DNA of 64,000 nucleotides from an uncultured Lachnospiraceae bacterium (GTDB lineage: Bacteria > Bacillota > Clostridia > Lachnospirales > Lachnospiraceae), in NCBI GenBank assembly GCA_946414885.1, contig CAMKQH010000001.1, positions 233,675 through 297,674 of the forward strand, read 5' to 3'. Within the stretch, counting starts at the first letter, position 1. Each line of letters opens with the position of its first letter. This document shows positions 62,830 through 64,000 of this stretch, in pieces. The notes under the pieces are model-generated. The model saw only the letters and a list, made by a program, of their open reading frames with translations, had not been told where the DNA came from and made no database searches. Made by a program: the position numbers and the translations under genes.

Positions 62830-62837
62830 GGGTGCAT

Positions 62838-63266
62838 ATGAAAATAACGATTGAGCGTCTGCTTTCAAAAGATAAGGATTTAGAAAGATTATATTCCATA
62901 CACGTTCAGAAGTCTGTAGCTAGATATGTTTCCATATCGGAAAACTATTTCGATTACGTTACCGGAACGGAAGGCGTTTATTACTACAAAATCATTGCGG
63001 ATGGAGTCCTTGTCGGTGGCATCCATTGCGAGATAGCCGGCGAACTACTGTATCTCGGTATCTGCATCGATGAAAAACATCGCCGCCTTGGAATGGCTGA
63101 AGCGGCACTGAGGCAACTGTTTTCCTTACTGCCGGATAACTTAAAGAAGATAGAAGTAAGCATAGATGAAACTAACAAGCCTTCGCTGGCGCTATTTGAA
63201 AAAATTGGTTTTGTTCAGACAAATAAAGAAGATGAATTAATAACATATTGTTATGTGTTGCATTGA
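62838..63266 (+). CDS. GNAT acetyltransferase
   Basis: 142 residues, ATG 62838 after TAGGGG. The fold is GNAT: YLGICIDEKHRRLGMAEAAL carries the acetyl-CoA loop (RRLGMA) and VSIDETNKPSLALFEKIGFV the C-terminal part. Unlike most genes here it uses TAT before GTN codons (two of three cases), supporting foreign origin with its upstream neighbour. It is the last gene before the repeat array. Confidence 0.85.
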   Translation: MKITIERLLSKDKDLERLYSIHVQKSVARYVSISENYFDYVTGTEGVYYYKIIADGVLVGGIHCEIAGELLYLGICIDEKHRRLGMAEAALRQLFSLLPDNLKKIEVSIDETNKPSLALFEKIGFVQTNKEDELITYCYVLH

Positions 63267-63322
63267 CAATTCAATTTTGTCGGGATCGCTTGATTCATTG
63301 CAATTAGCAAGGTAATCACCAC

Positions 63323-63400
63323 TCAGGCAGTGAATTTTCGCCGTAATCTATTGCCTGAAATTATTTATTATAAATGGGACGGAATTTCCAAGACAACTTC
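63323..63400 (+). repeat. Degenerate hairpin unit mixing array B and array C sequence
   Basis: TCAGGCA 63323-63329 pairs with TGCCTGA 63352-63358 (array C-like arms). Between them lies TTTTCGCCGTA (63335-63345), identical to the right-arm part of array B at 31.7 kb. Then GGGACGGAATTTCCAAGACA (from 63377) matches the left part of a B unit and runs directly into the first C unit at 63401. This ties the two distant loci together. Confidence 0.65.
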
Positions 63401-64000
63401 ACTTGCCTGAGAAGGAAAACTGGAATCCAGGCAAGTGGAAAGACAAGGGAATACTTGCCTGAGAAGGGAAATTGGCTCCCAGGCAAGTAAAAAAGCTAGG
63501 GAATACTTGCCTGAGAAGGAAAATTGGAATCCAGGCAAGTGGAAAAGTGAGGAAATACTTGCCTGGGAAGGAAAAATGGAATCCAGGCAAGTGGAAAAGT
63601 GAGGAAATACTTGCCTGAGAAGGAAAACTGGCTCCCAGGCAAGTAAAAAAGCTAGGGAATACTTGCCTGAGAAGGGAAATTGGCTCCCAGGCAAGTAAAA
63701 AAGCTAGGGAATACTTGCCTGAGAAGGAAAACTGGAATCCAGGCAAGTGGAAAGACGAGGGAATACTTGCCTGAGAAGGAAAAATGGAATCCAGGCAAGT
63801 GGAAAAGCGAGATACTACTTGCCTGAGAAGGAAAACTGGAAATCAAGCAAGCGGAAAAGTGAGAAAATACTTGCCCGAGAAGGGAAAGAGGCTCCCAGGC
63901 AAGTGGAAAGACGAGGGAATACTTGCCTGAGAAGGAAAATGGGCTTCCAGGCAAGTGGAAAAGCGAGATACTACTTGCCTGAGAAGGAAAACTGGAAATC
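63401..64000 (+). repeat. Hairpin array C: twelve units with exact 52-bp period, continuing past the window
   Basis: Units start at 63401, 63453, 63505, 63557, 63609, 63661, 63713, 63765, 63817, 63869, 63921 and 63973, every 52 bp. Unit: arm ACTTGCCTG, 18-nt purine-rich loop, arm CAGGCAAGT, 16-nt purine-rich linker. Loops fall into two types (GGAATC and GGCTCC endings) with different linkers. Units 8-9 and 11-12 share a linker/loop combination, so blocks have been duplicated. Unit 9 has a decayed right arm. Confidence 0.95.

Noticed and set aside
63368..63954. Overlapping minus-strand open frames rich in Leu, Phe and Ser across the 52-bp array
   Set aside because: They arise because the + strand repeat is purine-rich and lacks minus-strand stops. 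A 52-bp unit shifts the frame at each copy, there is no ribosome site, and the stem arms are what is conserved.
63401..64000. CRISPR array
   Set aside because: The whole 52-bp unit repeats with no unique spacers, and no cas gene is in view.

Overview
This window looks like chromosome of a spore-forming Clostridia bacterium, most likely Lachnospiraceae. The evidence is the sporulation genes spoIIGA, sigE and sigG, a dcw cell-division cluster beginning mraZ-rsmH-ftsL, a feoA-feoA-feoB-DtxR iron operon, moderate G+C, and strong AGGAGG ribosome sites with frequent GTG and TTG starts. Nearly all genes are on the + strand. No rRNA, tRNA, CRISPR array, prophage or insertion sequence was seen.

Layout. 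0-6.9 kb: small enzymes (hotdog thioesterase, Nudix-HD fusion, serine hydrolase, DUF4832-type protein, Ldh-family dehydrogenase) and a signal-peptide membrane protein. 7.0-13.4 kb: part of the anaerobic cobalamin pathway (cobM, cbiG, cobJ, a CbiJ-CbiE-CbiT fusion, cbiA, a small cysteine-rich protein). 13.5-16.2 kb: a DUF6935-like protein, an acyltransferase and a glycosyltransferase. 16.2-24.7 kb: a metal-homeostasis block (feoA, feoA, feoB, a Cys-rich FeoB partner, a DtxR-type repressor, a ZIP transporter, a Fur-family regulator, a probable small RNA, eno, and a TetR gene with a broken MATE exporter). 24.8-31 kb: a rifampin-phosphotransferase-like dikinase, a leader-peptide attenuator before a GNAT gene, two Nudix/2H enzymes and two HTH membrane regulators. 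31-32.1 kb: a gene-free hairpin-repeat region. 32.1-45.7 kb: ychF, then mraZ, rsmH, ftsL, two class B PBPs, murD, ftsW, murA, ftsQ, ftsZ. 45.7-53.1 kb: spoIIGA and sigE, then a lacZ/sugar-kinase block, then inverted sigG. 53.2-63.3 kb: accessory enzymes, lipoproteins and GNAT genes. 63.3-64 kb: a 52-bp hairpin tandem array that runs off the window.

Two signals stand out. First, the motif TTAG-N6-CTAA recurs at or near the promoters of feoAAB (two exact copies and one near copy), the ZIP gene, a probable ~110-nt RNA before eno, and tetR-MATE. All lie within 7 kb of a DtxR-type repressor gene, so this looks like a compact metal regulon that includes a non-coding RNA. Second, two gene-free regions hold phased arrays of stem-loops. 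Unit length is constant within an array, but the complementary arms are replaced together from one family to the next (GCAACAA, then ACGGCG, and ACTTGCCTG at the second locus). Sequence shared between the two loci indicates that they are related. I do not recognise this element.
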